From: Gnetum montanum
Taxonomy: Eukaryota > Streptophyta > Gnetopsida > Gnetales > Gnetaceae
DNA: 64,000 nucleotides
Assembly: GCA_015680685.1 (NCBI GenBank)
Contig: MNCI01023957.1
Location: 1-64,000, forward strand
Direction: 5' to 3'
In this document: in pieces, positions 36,131 to 46,641 of the stretch
Position numbering within the stretch: the stretch's first letter is position 1
Layout: the number at the start of each line of letters is the position of its first letter
Made by a program: the position numbers and the translations under genes
Notes under the pieces: model-generated
The model's database searches: none
What the model was told of the DNA's origin: nothing
Seen by the model: the letters and a program-made list of their open reading frames with translations, nothing else

Positions 36131-37200
36131 ATAACTTAATGATTAGTAAAGATGGTAATTTTTTTGAAAATCAAAATTGTAATTAGAACAATAAAAAATT
36201 TAGGGAAGAAATCACTTTAAAGTAAAATTGATCATGGCATGCAACAATGGATGTCCTAAGCAATGAACAAGCTACTTTTCATTAATTTTACTTTAAAAAT
36301 TAATTTTAATATTCGATATAAGAAGAGGATTTTCTAATAACTTAAGAGCTACAAGAATAGCTATGATAATTTTATAATTTATCCTCATCATCATCCTAGC
36401 CTTATCAAAATACAAAATGAGGATTGCCTATAGGCTTCATGCTCATCTCATCAAGTAGATTCTAGGAGGGCTAGTAGATGAGCAAAATTCTAAACTCTTT
36501 TCTAGTGGCCATGCTAAGGCATAAACCCAAGCCTTTCGAGTTGAGAAACAAGTACCTAACAATGAATCCACATGATCCAATACTAAACCTTTCTAAAATA
36601 TAATTAAACACTACTCATTGGAATCAAACCTCTAACCTAAGACTTTCAAAATAAAAAAATCTTTCCACAAGAGTAATGTGTTATTGTATTATCTTTAATA
36701 AAAAATGAAGTCTATTTTGAAAGCTTGTCTATTTTGAAAGCTTGTAAGTTCAAATTTAAAAATGTATGCATCCACCAAACACCTAAAAATCACATTATGC
36801 TATATTCATTTCCATTTTTCCTCATTTTTTAAAGTTTATTTATAACTACCATATTACAACTTATACAATAAATGCTTACATAAAACCTTTAAAATCAAGA
36901 CCCGTCTTTTCGTAATACGGCGTTGCTTTAATTCAATAAAGAAGATAGATTGAAATTCCAACATTGAATTCAAAGCATACATTAATTTATTAACCAAAAT
37001 ATAAAACACCATAAGGTACACAATACCAGAAAAAGGAAATTTGAGTTCAGTTCACAAAGATTATCCTAAAATTAAAATCCAGATATAAATGAAGCATTGA
37101 TTCTATCCACGACACATTCTTTGAGATTGCCACACATCACAAACATTCAACAACTAATAATAGTTCGAGTTGTAGTTGGAAATGCTTAAAAGAAAAAGTA
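36131..37200. other. Noncoding DNA, no gene seen
   Basis: AT-rich sequence without a supported frame. Near 36480-36560 a reverse-strand stretch weakly resembles the tRNA-like heads noted at 40430-41900. Confidence 0.45.
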
Positions 37201-37229
37201 AGTAATAACAATAATATTTCATGTTTCAG

Positions 37230-38750
37230 CTGGCTAAATCTCGCGGAAACTCCTCTGTGATATTTCTTTCATAGGCGTTCGACCTTGCAGCGCTTGGCAT
37301 CTGCATTTGTTGTTGGTAGCCATCATTAGATCCTCCCCCTGTGTTTGCATTGTTAATCTGAGCTTGTTGATGAGCATAACTGGATGGAGCCTAAGTTGAT
37401 CTGGGCATCTGATTTTTCCCCCGGAAATAATTTGATCCTGCAACATTTGAATTTGGATGCAACATTTCCTGATTGCCCTGGATCTCCTGCGCTATGTAAG
37501 AAGGCATCTGAGAGAGAGATTGTTGACTATTCCCATGGGCTGAGAATAAATTCTGCAAATGGGACAAAGACAATTCATACACTAAGAAATTTGTCGCACA
37601 TGTTAGACCCAGAAAAACCATAGGAAAATAGAAGCTTGAGGCATTTACCGTCTCTAATGTTTCTGCACTGTAATATTCCCTAGAGTCCAATGGTACAGCA
37701 GTTCGGCTAGGAACATTGTCCTGCAAAGAAGCTATTTTGGAAAAACTATTTAGTATATCCTATTACATAGAATAATAGAGAATTACAAATTTGAGTTGTA
37801 AATGTTACCATTTTGCTGTAGTTACACGGGTGAAAACTGCATACCGGGTTTACCATGCATTACAGGTGGTGTGAATGAAGAATCTAAAAATCCAGAACTT
37901 CCAACAGGGAAAGGGATGGTGCATTGCCAAGCATGTTGCCTCGTTGACTGTTAAATCCATTTAAAAACTGGGGAACCGGTAATGGAGTCATATGTGCACC
38001 AGGACTTTGGAAATAAGAGTGAGTTGAGGAATTTACTTATATACCAGAATTCATGAGTGAAACCTTTCCATGTACATGGAATTGTTTACCAGAATCCATG
38101 AACCGTGGAGGAGTATTCTGCAACCTTGCTGCTGTTTGGTTTGTATTTAGAACAGTTTACAATAGTTTTACCTAAAGGTAGGGCTCCATACATGTAAGTA
38201 GAAACTATATCATTTTGCTGGTTTTGGTCAAAAACTATGTAGGGCTGCTGGCTTTGAATTCCTATAGAGAATGCTGCTCCTACTCCTGCTGGTGGATCCT
38301 CCTCTTCCTCCTGTATTGCAGCGGTTACGGCAGTGAACTTCCAAAAATAGATTGGAAGATTGATTCATCCCGTGGTATCATTTGCACACAAGGAGACACG
38401 TCATTCTCAGGGGTTAGAGGAACCATCATCGATGTATCCATAACAAGCCCTTTTAAGATCCTATCAGTTCCTGGAATTTCTAGGGTAACCAAGTATCTCG
38501 TAGTTGCATTTCCACCATAAATGACTTCTTGAACAACACGACCCATGAAAGTGATCCCTTCTTCTTCAACTGCTGTAACACTCTCACGACTGTCATTGCC
38601 AACAGCTGCCATATTCTGAGTCTGATGATTGTCAGTTCGAGGGTTGGATGATGGAACTCTAAGGAATAAATTTGAGAAACAACGGCCTTGGCCTGCTCCT
38701 CGTCGTGAAGTTGCAGAATGGGATGAATCTCCTCGATTTCTCCTTGGCAT
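37230..38750 (-). pseudogene. Decayed intron-containing plant gene, AT-hook / MNM1-like
   Basis: Met at 38750 opens MPRRNRGDSSHSATSRRG, a basic N terminus. A conserved-looking domain follows: GITFMGRVVQEVIYGG, RYLVTLEIPGTDRILKGLV, VPLTPENDVSPCVQMI. The G-V-Q-E-V-I...R-G-V/L-V...P-x-ENDVxP pattern is what I associate with plant AT-hook nuclear proteins of the METABOLIC NETWORK MODULATOR type; this is from memory and unverified. A Gln/Pro/Asn-rich C-terminal part follows in pieces (AAIQEEEEDPP, FMDSGKQFHVHGKVSLMNSG, EYYSAETLE, NGSQQSL-like, YQQQMQM). Two clean GT-AG introns sit at 37721-37808 and 37553-37648, so it is not a retrocopy. Lesions: a frame change at about 38325-38340, stops near 38040 and 37395, and a frame mismatch before the first intron. 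It is either a recent pseudogene or a gene with assembly errors. Confidence 0.5.
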
Positions 38751-40092
38751 CGTTTTCTTTTTTTAACTTGTCTGTCTGAACTGAGTCCGAAATCTTAAGG
38801 GTAGAAAAGCTTTTATATCGTCTCCTCTGCTGCTGATTAGTGACAATCTAGAACATTTTAATGCAAAATTTGTCAGTATGCATTAGAGAATGAAATGTGA
38901 AATTTCAGCTAACATGTAAGCAGTTGTTTATAAATCTTGCAACCATTCACTTCAGGGAGGGAACATTTTATCCATGCCTTACAAGTTTCGCCTTCTTTGA
39001 GACTTGGATATACAAAGACATGTAGAGAAACTCAAATGAGACCTGAACCTATTTGCAGAAATAGAACAGAAGCCCCAGTGAAATGTCATGTACATACATA
39101 GAGAAACAAATATATTATTATATTTGTGCAATGTGTTGGATAATAAAAAATTATTGCAAGCAGAAACACAATTGATCCAATACTCGGAAGCTCATGAAAC
39201 CTATAAAACATGCAATAATGTAAATTTCAAATATATATGATTTATTATAATCCTAGGCCAATGATAATGATACTTTTTAAAACAATTTTATACTTAACGT
39301 TTCATTCTTAATGATAATGATTTCACTTCTGGAAGGGAAAATTTTATTCTTATGACTTGTCTTTTACGATGTTTCTTCTGCGAGAACATCATCTATTTCA
39401 AAGAAAATTAAACTTACCTTTCACATCTAAGGTTTTTGTCACAGCTAATTTCAAAAGGAAAACCCTAAACACATTAAAATAGGGATTTTATCAAAATCTC
39501 CAAAGTATTGCCTGAACTTATATGATATCATCGTTGCCGACTTCTGTGAATTATCGACAACCCTAACAGCGTATTCATTTCAATTTAAAAGGCTTTCTCT
39601 GAATCATGTCTTCGAAATTAGAAGACATATAAGCGGTTTTCAATTCAAAACAAATAGATTTGTTTAAAATCGAGAGAGATGTTACAATTCCATGTATTTC
39701 ATGAAGCATACAGCAATCAACAAAACCATGAAAGATGCATAAACAAAACTAATCAAAGGCAAATTACCTAGTTATAAATTTTGATAGCACCCAGAGCGAT
39801 TCGTTAAAACTTAAAGAACATGGTGCTGGAAATTGAAAACATCACCATTATGGGATGTACCAAATAATAAACCTGAAATATAACAAAAATCTGGAATTCC
39901 GAATGAAACTCTTCAAGACTGTTTACTTGTAAATGAGATGTATCGGTGTTGCCTGCAAGCAATGATGGTTTGTCGCAAATTTTCTGTGACGATGTTGTGT
40001 TCTGTTCTGTTTCTGCTTTGCCAAAGCACAGGATTTACAACAGAGAAAGTACCTAAATGACTGATAATGCTCGATCAAGACAGTGATAATAT
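38751..40092 (-). other. Probable 5' untranslated region and introns of the MNM1-like gene
   Basis: No coding. It connects the ATG at 38750 to a TATA box at about 40093. A donor-like CAAGTAAAC at about 39925 (minus) would suit a first exon of about 150 bases, but I could not pair it with one acceptor. The frame at 39923-40120 is short and unsupported. Confidence 0.35.
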
Positions 40093-40099
40093 TTATATA
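40093..40099 (-). promoter_or_regulatory. TATA box upstream of the MNM1-like gene
   Basis: CTATATAAATAT on the minus strand, in AT-rich DNA 1.3 kb upstream of the ATG. The position fits a promoter with an intron-containing 5' leader. No other gene on this strand would use it. Confidence 0.45.
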
Positions 40100-40429
40100 G
40101 GCATTATAGTAGAGACACATGGGCGCACATGACCCATATGTATTTTATTGAAATTAGCTATATGAAAACTACAATTCCGTAATTTTTTGGTTTTTTTATT
40201 ACTTTTATTTTTCATTTTTCTTGGAACATCGCCAGTAAAATTATTAAATTATAAAATTTGATGCATGGGTCTCTTTGCTGGTTTTCATTATTTCTTTGGG
40301 TTTTTGGCATCTTTTACATTTCTATTTCGCCTCTTTTACATTTTTCTCCCATATTTATCACAATAATTTTGTGGGGTTTTGGAACATGAAAATAACTGAA
40401 AACATAGATACACCCTCAGATATATAATT

Positions 40430-41900
40430 TAAATGAAATTTTATAACTCTTTATTACTTATCATAATTACAAACATAGGTACACACCAAGATATGTAGTC
40501 CAAATGAAACTTTATAACTTAGCATTGCCCATTGGAATTGAACTCATGACCCATTGGAATTGAACTCATGACTTAAAGCTTCCAAGTTAAGAGTCTTACT
40601 AGTAATCTAACACCTAATTGTTCATTTTTATTATGACATCAATGACCAAGGTTGATAGTAAAGACTTTTTTAGTTTTAAATATTTGTATAGTATGAGGTA
40701 TACCTAGACCCATTTTGCTAATTTCCATTCTAGGATGAGGTCAACCCTTAGGCACTTAATACAATCATGTTGAAAATACTATATGGGTGTTCATGGTTGG
40801 TTTGCTTGTTCATGCTTCTTTAAAGAAATGTCAATGGTGAAAATGTTTTACAAAGGAAGAAATTATAGTTTTTTATTTTAAGCATTATCATGAAATTGGT
40901 GTTGAAACCCAAAAGAATAGCTATACGAATACCCTAAGACATAGCTAATAGGATAGAAGAACTAAAAAAGAATATAAAAATACTTCAATTATAATTTAAG
41001 CTAGTAGCCTCTTTCCTAAAAAGATATTAAGTTAACCTATTGAGCCACCTATCACTGGTAAATACTATAATCTTATTTTATTAAGAGTATCAAGATAAAG
41101 ACCAAAATATATAATGAACATACATGGGAGGAATTATTCAGAAATCCAATGATACCTTAAATATTGGTGGGGTAAGGGGAAGGTACTCACACCCAAAGGC
41201 AAAGGTAGGAATTGAACCACAGCCTCCTCACTAAGAGATAAGTATCTTGACCACTATACAACACCCCTAGGAAAAAGATGTCAAAACACAAAACTTTTTT
41301 TAACAATATTTTCCCCAAAACATGCTTAAATTAGAACTTTACAACTTAACATGGCACACTATAATCAACCCATAATGATGCCTCAAGTATAATTCCATTA
41401 GGCAATCTCGTACCTAGTAAGACAATGGGCTAACTACTTGAATCATTTACTACTAGCATTAATTATTTTTATATTTTATAAGGTATCATATTTTCTACAT
41501 GAGTCTTTAGTATATAAAGGAGTGTGGGGGTTGTTGAAACCCAAAATGTTTCTTCAAACAATATTTACCTTTAAGATACATAGCCAAATTAATATTTTAT
41601 AACTCAAAATTACCTATTAGAATTGAACTAATAACTTAGAGCTATATATATCATTAATATATAAAAATAAATTTTAATTGATTAATTATTTACCAAGCTA
41701 CTATTTGCCAATTGGTGGGTGTAGAACCCAAAACATTTCCTATATAGATACATCTAAGATATATTTAGGTAACATGACACTTTCGAAAGAGCTTACTGAC
41801 ATAATGATATCTCAAGTGTGATTCAAACCATTAGTCTATTACTTACAAATTCTTGTGAAACATAATGAGCTAATTAGTTGAACTACTTTTTATTATTTAC
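40430..41900 (-). repeat. Cluster of tRNA-derived SINE-like fragments
   Basis: Several minus-strand segments carry an A-box-like word and, 30-45 bases on, a B-box-like word of a tRNA promoter. Examples: TATAGTGGTCA with GGTTCAATTCC (41270-41205); TTAGATTACTAG with GAGTTCAATTCC (40620-40525); GGTGGCTCAATAGGTTAAC (about 41052-41030); TTAGCTCATTATG with GGTTTGAATC (about 41880-41810); AGTTCAATTC (about 41630). The stretch after the B box is shared among three of them (AAGTTATAAAGTTTCATTT-like). None folds into a complete tRNA, so they are repeats of SINE type rather than tRNA genes. Confidence 0.5.
40526..40575. repeat. 24-base tandem duplication
   Basis: CCCATTGGAATTGAACTCAT is present twice in direct succession, inside one SINE-like fragment. 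Confidence 0.7.
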
Positions 41901-43050
41901 TTTGTTTACTTTTTTTATTTGTATTTACAAGTATCTTATATCACTTATATTCCATGCTACTTGGAAACTTTAATGTGTGATTACCTTTTAGTAGTTAGAA
42001 TATAACTATGATCTCTCATTAGGATTTAAATATTATATTCTTGAAGATGTTGCTTTTTAATTACAACTTCAAATATGAAAGCTTTTAAAGACTGAATAAT
42101 TAATTTTTTCATATAATATTAATTTATTTCTTTAATTTTGTTTTGGGACTTATTATGGGAAAGCCATCCACTTTTTTTGCAATATGTTCCTTTTTTGTTT
42201 TATTTTATTGTTTTTTTTACTATTTGATGAGCCGCGATATCGCGATATCGCGTAGGCGATATCGCGGCCTGCTGCTGTAACGACGGAAAATGTCGGCAGC
42301 TGGAAAATACCAAACAAAATCCCATGTACACAGTTTTAACCATGGATCCGTGCGAGGGCTATGCTGGAAAAACGAATCCGCGGCGCCCTGAACGGTCTTG
42401 TCGATCAGACAGGGACTTACTAAATCAGTAAACCGATGGAGATTGTGAATATTTCGTGGATCGATTTGATTCGACGAGTCGCAAAATGAGAGAAAAATGA
42501 TGCAGATGAATTATAACGATGATAAAACTAACACGATAAAAGGAATCAGACACGAGGAAACTGCGTGATTGCAAGATCTATGGTTTGACCCAGAAAAATG
42601 AGTATTTTGTATATTCCAGTTACACTGGGGAGACCCCGATTGTTTTGTTTGAAGCAAACACAAAGTAACAAGAAAACTGTCTAAGCAGAAATGCAGAATG
42701 GAGTCCGATCTACCTCGTAGGCCAGAGATGGGATGCAAGGAAGGTCAAGTTCTGACGTCTATTGATCAACTGCTTCTGACCAATAGAAACTCACAAACCA
42801 CGCCAAATGATCTCTTGATCTCTGATCTGCTCCTTTTGCCTTGGGTAGTCTTTGCTCGAAACTGCCGACGATCACCAATGGAGAAAGTTGTGTCTTCGCC
42901 AATGGACCAATCGCTCCTGCTGCCAATGCTCAAGCAAAATATGCTCTGTCTCTGCTAGAAGGTGATGTTGTCAAAAGTTGCCAAGATGCTGCTCTCTCTC
43001 TCTATTTCTATTTGTCTGTCCTTGTATCTGTGTCTTTGCTAACCGGCATA

Positions 43051-43100
43051 CTTATAGGTTTGACAACGTGTGGAGAAGGCATGGTCATGATGACACGTGT
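43051..43100 (-). promoter_or_regulatory. Core promoter of the F LTR: TATA box and G-box
   Basis: On the minus strand ACACGTGT (43093-43100), a G-box palindrome bound by plant bZIP/bHLH factors, lies about 40 bases upstream of CCTATAAGTATG (43049-43060). This places U3 from 43838 to about 43060 and transcription start near 43025. The same pair is kept in the copy at 48390-48440. Confidence 0.6.
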
Positions 43101-43153
43101 TTCAAACTTTTTGAAACGCCGTTGACCTAACCAACTTCATGTTGAACTTTGTG

Positions 43154-43675
43154 ATTACGCACAATACGCTCATTTGCGTACTATGTGTGTCAGTAACAAC
43201 TATGTGTCGGATATGTTTCAACTGACTTTGGGCTAAATTACGCTCATTCACATTGCGTTGCATTCAAGAGCGTAACAAAGCATGCAGACAATAGATTTAA
43301 GCTGTTTTATGCTCGTTTACGCCGCCGAGCATAGTGAGGCGTAAGAAATGATTACTTTGATGATGACTTACGCTGACACACACTGCATTGCGTAACGAGC
43401 GTAAGGCGGCCAATATGTAAAAAATAAAGGCACCGATCTACTGTGTGTCTTTGATCTCTCTTTGACTTTTTCGACGCTCATTACGCTGTCGTGCGTAATA
43501 GAGCGTAAATCTACCCTTGGACAAAATACTTAGCAGAATACAAAAGGGGTCGCATATTACGTTGCTTAGGCCTTAGGCTTCACCAAATCTGCTGAAGTAA
43601 ACCGCCCTTGAATATCAGACTATGTTACGCAAAGCGTCATTACGCTATGTTGCGTATTATAGCGTAAAGATGGAA
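43154..43675 (-). promoter_or_regulatory. Array of TTACGC/GCGTAA hexamers in U3 of the F LTR
   Basis: Fourteen exact TTACGC or GCGTAA words in about 520 bases, in both orientations and often as inverted pairs (for example TTACGCTGACAC...GCGTAACG at 43369-43397). They lie directly upstream of the G-box and TATA box, where an enhancer would sit. About 0.25 would be expected by chance on two strands. The truncated copy at 48510-49022 keeps ten, and the lost ones read TTATGC or GTGTAA as expected from C-to-T decay. Confidence 0.7.
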
Positions 43676-44578
43676 AACATAGTAAGATAAGAAATCTGCA
43701 AAAGGAAACCAAAGTCTTGATGTCGCGCGTCTCCTTGCCTTACCCTGTCTTGGTCTTCTTTTTGGCATTCTGTCATGTACTCTTGCCTGAATCACGAATC
43801 TTCACCTGAGGCTGACTCGTAATTTTCACGGTGTTTCAGCCGCAACATCTATAAATAAGAGGCAGCTTTCCTGTTTTAGGCACTTAGACTTAGACCCTTA
43901 GCAAAACTATAATACTTTTACCATTCCAGAGTTAGAATAATTTCCATCTGCCCACAGTAGGAGTCTTAAAGTAAACGGATCTTTATTCGAACAAATTATA
44001 CCTAAGCACACATTTGTGTGCGGCAATAAAGACAAACTTTCTGATAAACCTTGCGGCATGTGGACAAAGCTGAATAGGAATTAATTATTGTTAAATATTT
44101 AAATGCTTTCCTGGATAATTAAATCTCTCTCAACCCTTGACTCTCCTAGTTAATTGCATTCAGTATGACCACTTCAAGCATGTGTGTAACACTTGGTAAC
44201 CCAGTAACTAGTAGCGTTTGGTAATCCCAGTAGGGTTGCACTGGTTTAGGGTGTGTATGGCAAGTGGGAACGGATACTGGTGCTAGGATAATTAGAACTT
44301 AGTTAGTGAATAGTTAATGAAAGTTAGTCACTTAATTCTCTTCACCTTCCCCTATTAGCATAAGACATCAAAAAGAGAAAAGACATAAAAATCATATACC
44401 TCAAGCTTACTTAACCATACAACCATGACAATACAAGTAAGTCTGGGAAGATAATGATTGATTAACCTTAAGTGTTCCATTAGGCGCGTAAGCACTTAGT
44501 CCTTGGAGTTTGACCGGATCGTGCATGCAACGCTCGTATTCGTATGGTTGAGTGTAGGGGTTCCTCGCCACTCATCAT

Positions 44579-44598
44579 TGGCATCGTTGTTAGGGACT
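44579..44598 (+). other. Primer binding site of element E (tRNA-Asp type)
   Basis: TGGCATCGTTGTTAGGGACT, one base after the LTR end. Confidence 0.78.
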
Positions 44599-44832
44599 TA
44601 GTTGTTTGTGCACTACGTAGAACATAGGAGATCATTCATATCATTGGGATGCTAGAATGAACCCTTAGGGTTGATGAAGAGAAAAATAAGACAACGGTAA
44701 ATAGCACACCGAACAAGACTAAAATGTCTTCTTCTTCACACAAAAGCATTGCATCGCCTAGGACCAACACAAGAGATAGTCAGCGGCACAACACATGTAA
44801 CCAAGATCTGCCAGTTCTTCAATAGCTAGTTC
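44599..44832 (+). other. Leader of element E (first part)
   Basis: Matches the leader of A (about 23530-23702, opposite strand). It is broken at 44832 by the LINE-like insertion and resumes at 46642 with TGTGGTATATATTCATC. Confidence 0.65.
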
Positions 44833-44844
44833 AAAGAATTTCAT

Positions 44845-46140
44845 TTGCACGAGAGCACATTTGTAGGTTATGTATGTTGGGGAAATGGAATGAGGCGAGG
44901 ATGGCTGAAATTTGAAAAGGAGCCATTGGCTGCGGCCGTCAGGAGGGCCCCGGATATGGCGGCTCAGGCGTCCCTGCCTCCGGCGAACATGCCTTCACCG
45001 AGCGCCACGGCGGCCCAGGTGGGCTTGGGTACCCAGGCATCCATGAAGGTGTGCGGCGTGAGGGTGGACGCGTTGGAGGGGCCGCAGGTCGCTCTCAATG
45101 GTTCGGGGGTGCTCGTCGGCTGCTCGCTGGAGGGAGCGGTGTTGCGGATCAAGGTTGGGCCGCCGGCCGCGGCCACGTTGAAACAGTTGGAGTGCAGCCT
45201 GATCGGCAAGTTTGTGTCCGCGGGCGTGAGGCCACGGATGGATCTGATTCGGCGATGGGTTCGGTCCATTTGGGGGCTAGAGACAGTGACTATCAAATGT
45301 CTCGCGGAGGACCGTCTCCTGTTTTGCTTCGTCTCGGCGGAGGACAGGGAACGCATCCTGCTGGAGGGGCCTTGGTTTTACGGTGCGCGGGGGTTGGCGC
45401 TGGCCCCCTGGCGCCCAGGAGCTCACCGTGATAAAGATCTTTTTGATCGGGCGCCGATTTGGGTCCGGCTGCACAGCCTTCCCTTGGAATACTGGTCGAC
45501 AGATTTTCTGCAATCGACGGCTGCGTTATTCGGTGAGTTTATTAAATTTGACCAGTTCACCGAGGCGATGGACCGTATGGGCTTTGCGCGATTCTGTGTG
45601 TGGAGGTCCTTGCGCTTCGCGGACCGCGTTGAAGAACTGGTGCTGGAAACCGACCACGGGGACGAGCGAGTTCGCGTGCAGTTCGAAAACCTGCCGACCG
45701 AGGTCTCGACCTCGCCGGCGGACATCACGCGGGGGGATGGTCCTGCGAAACAGGGCTGTACCGCCCCCGAGGTTAAAAACGGCTGGCAGTTTGTTCGGAA
45801 AAAGGGCCGGCGGACCAACAAGGGTTTGATGGCACCCTCAAGGGCCGCAAAGAGTCCGGTCGGGGTTCCGCAGGAGGGGGCTACCGCCGAGCTTGGTACG
45901 GCCATCCTTGGGATCGATGGAGAGGGGAGCGGACCCTCTTGGTCCTCGCGCGCTAGGGGACCTGTGGCTGGGGTCCAGGACGACCGGTTTGGCATGATGG
46001 GTGCTGCTCCAGACGGGGCCAAGGTCGGGGCGGCTGCCCTGACTGATGCGGGAGGCAGGACGCGCTGCAATGGCTCCCCCCAAACCCCCCAGACCGGGGG
46101 GCTTGTTCATCGTAGGGGGGGCAGTCCCCGCCATCGCTGA
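44845..46140 (+). CDS. LINE ORF1-type protein with DUF4283-like domain
   Basis: 431 codons without a stop. Residues about 110-235 read LKQLECSLIGKFVSAGVRPR, IRRWVRSIWGLETVTIKCLAEDRLLFCF, LLEGPWFYGARGLALAPWRP, PIWVRLHSLPLEYWS, ALFGEFIKFDQFT and RFCVWRSLRFADRVEELVLE. This is the DUF4283 pattern found in ORF1 of plant L1-type LINEs, an RNA-binding gag-like protein. After VRVQFENLP the usual CxxCGxxGHxxxxC zinc knuckle is missing, and a Gly/Ala/Pro-rich tail follows. The first Met is at 44845, but the Met at 44956 (MAAQASLPP) may be the original start. Other long frames over this stretch, on both strands, are by-products of high GC. Confidence 0.68.
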   Translation: MHESTFVGYVCWGNGMRRGWLKFEKEPLAAAVRRAPDMAAQASLPPANMPSPSATAAQVGLGTQASMKVCGVRVDALEGPQVALNGSGVLVGCSLEGAVLRIKVGPPAAATLKQLECSLIGKFVSAGVRPRMDLIRRWVRSIWGLETVTIKCLAEDRLLFCFVSAEDRERILLEGPWFYGARGLALAPWRPGAHRDKDLFDRAPIWVRLHSLPLEYWSTDFLQSTAALFGEFIKFDQFTEAMDRMGFARFCVWRSLRFADRVEELVLETDHGDERVRVQFENLPTEVSTSPADITRGDGPAKQGCTAPEVKNGWQFVRKKGRRTNKGLMAPSRAAKSPVGVPQEGATAELGTAILGIDGEGSGPSWSSRARGPVAGVQDDRFGMMGAAPDGAKVGAAALTDAGGRTRCNGSPQTPQTGGLVHRRGGSPRHR

Positions 46141-46635
46141 CCAACTGGATCACCACCAGTCGGGGCTCGACGCGTGCCAAAACCCTCGCTGGTGGCTGGG
46201 GGATGCCGCGCGAGAAAGGGATTGCGGTCTCCCTGCTGGCGCCCAAGGCGGGTCACCCCGAAAGCAACCACAGCCGACAGAAAATCATGCAGCTGTATGT
46301 CGATTTGGGACTCCAGGAGGTCTAGAAGGTGCTCTCCTAGGGGGCTGGGGCTACAGGATTGGTCTGTAGCTTTGGGTGATGGGATTGTTGGGTGATGGGA
46401 TTGGGGCTTTTTGCCCGCCGGCGGTGATGCCAGCGGTGATTGGGATACGCGGGTGCCTACCTGCCTGCGGGAATGCCTGCGGCGGTGGGGAGGGTTAGTC
46501 CCTTTGGGGGGTCATTTCTATCTTCCTGTGGTCTCTGTCTGGGTTGGTGTGGGGCCAGCGGTCCCTGGTCCGCGCTACGCGCCTGTGTAGCTCTTATTTT
46601 TTTGAAATATATTCTCCCGACCTTTTTCAAAAAAA
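46141..46635 (+). other. 3' region of the LINE-like insertion
   Basis: GC-rich to about 46580, then AT-rich to the A-run. No ORF2 motif in any frame. Several short frames here are chance readings. Confidence 0.55.
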
Positions 46636-46641
46636 TAGTTC

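Larger units (their letters stand above)
42276..43838 (-). repeat. Solo LTR of the F family
   Basis: 1563 bases, TGAAACACCG...GTTACA on the minus strand, in the LTR of E. Flanks are GCTGC (42271-42275) and GCCGC (43839-43843), a five-base target duplication with one change. No interior follows, so recombination between the two LTRs of an earlier F insertion removed the rest. The same LTR occurs at 63384 onward and, truncated, at 48255-49188. Identity to the 63384 copy is high, and most differences are C/T or G/A. The frames at 42511-42958 are chance readings. Confidence 0.85.
42225..44577 (+). repeat. 5' LTR of element E, split by a solo LTR of F
   Basis: TGATGAGCCGCGATATCGCG opens the LTR with palindromic GATATCGC words. 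After the F solo LTR the sequence continues GCCGCAACATCTATAAATAAGAGG (TATA box at 43849-43858) and runs to CTCGCCACTCATCA at 44577. Without the insert the LTR is about 785 bases, like that of A. Confidence 0.78.
44833..46635 (+). mobile_element. GC-rich LINE-like insertion carrying only ORF1
   Basis: The base composition changes abruptly to strongly GC-rich between about 44890 and 46570, unlike all neighbours. The insert ends in a short A-run (46629-46635) after TTTTTTTGAAATATATTC, a tail common in plant LINEs, and TAGTTC flanks it on both sides (44827-44832 and 46636-46641). It holds one long frame and about 500 bases of 3' DNA, but no reverse transcriptase. It is thus either an internally deleted LINE or a non-autonomous derivative. 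Low decay (open 431 codons, many CpG kept) suggests it is among the youngest insertions here. Confidence 0.65.

Noticed and set aside
41205-41270. A functional tRNA gene on the minus strand
   Set aside because: A- and B-box-like words are present, but the acceptor and anticodon stems do not pair; a SINE head is more likely.
44964-46395. Several long overlapping frames on both strands in the GC-rich block
   Set aside because: High GC suppresses stops in all frames; only 44845-46140 shows family motifs.
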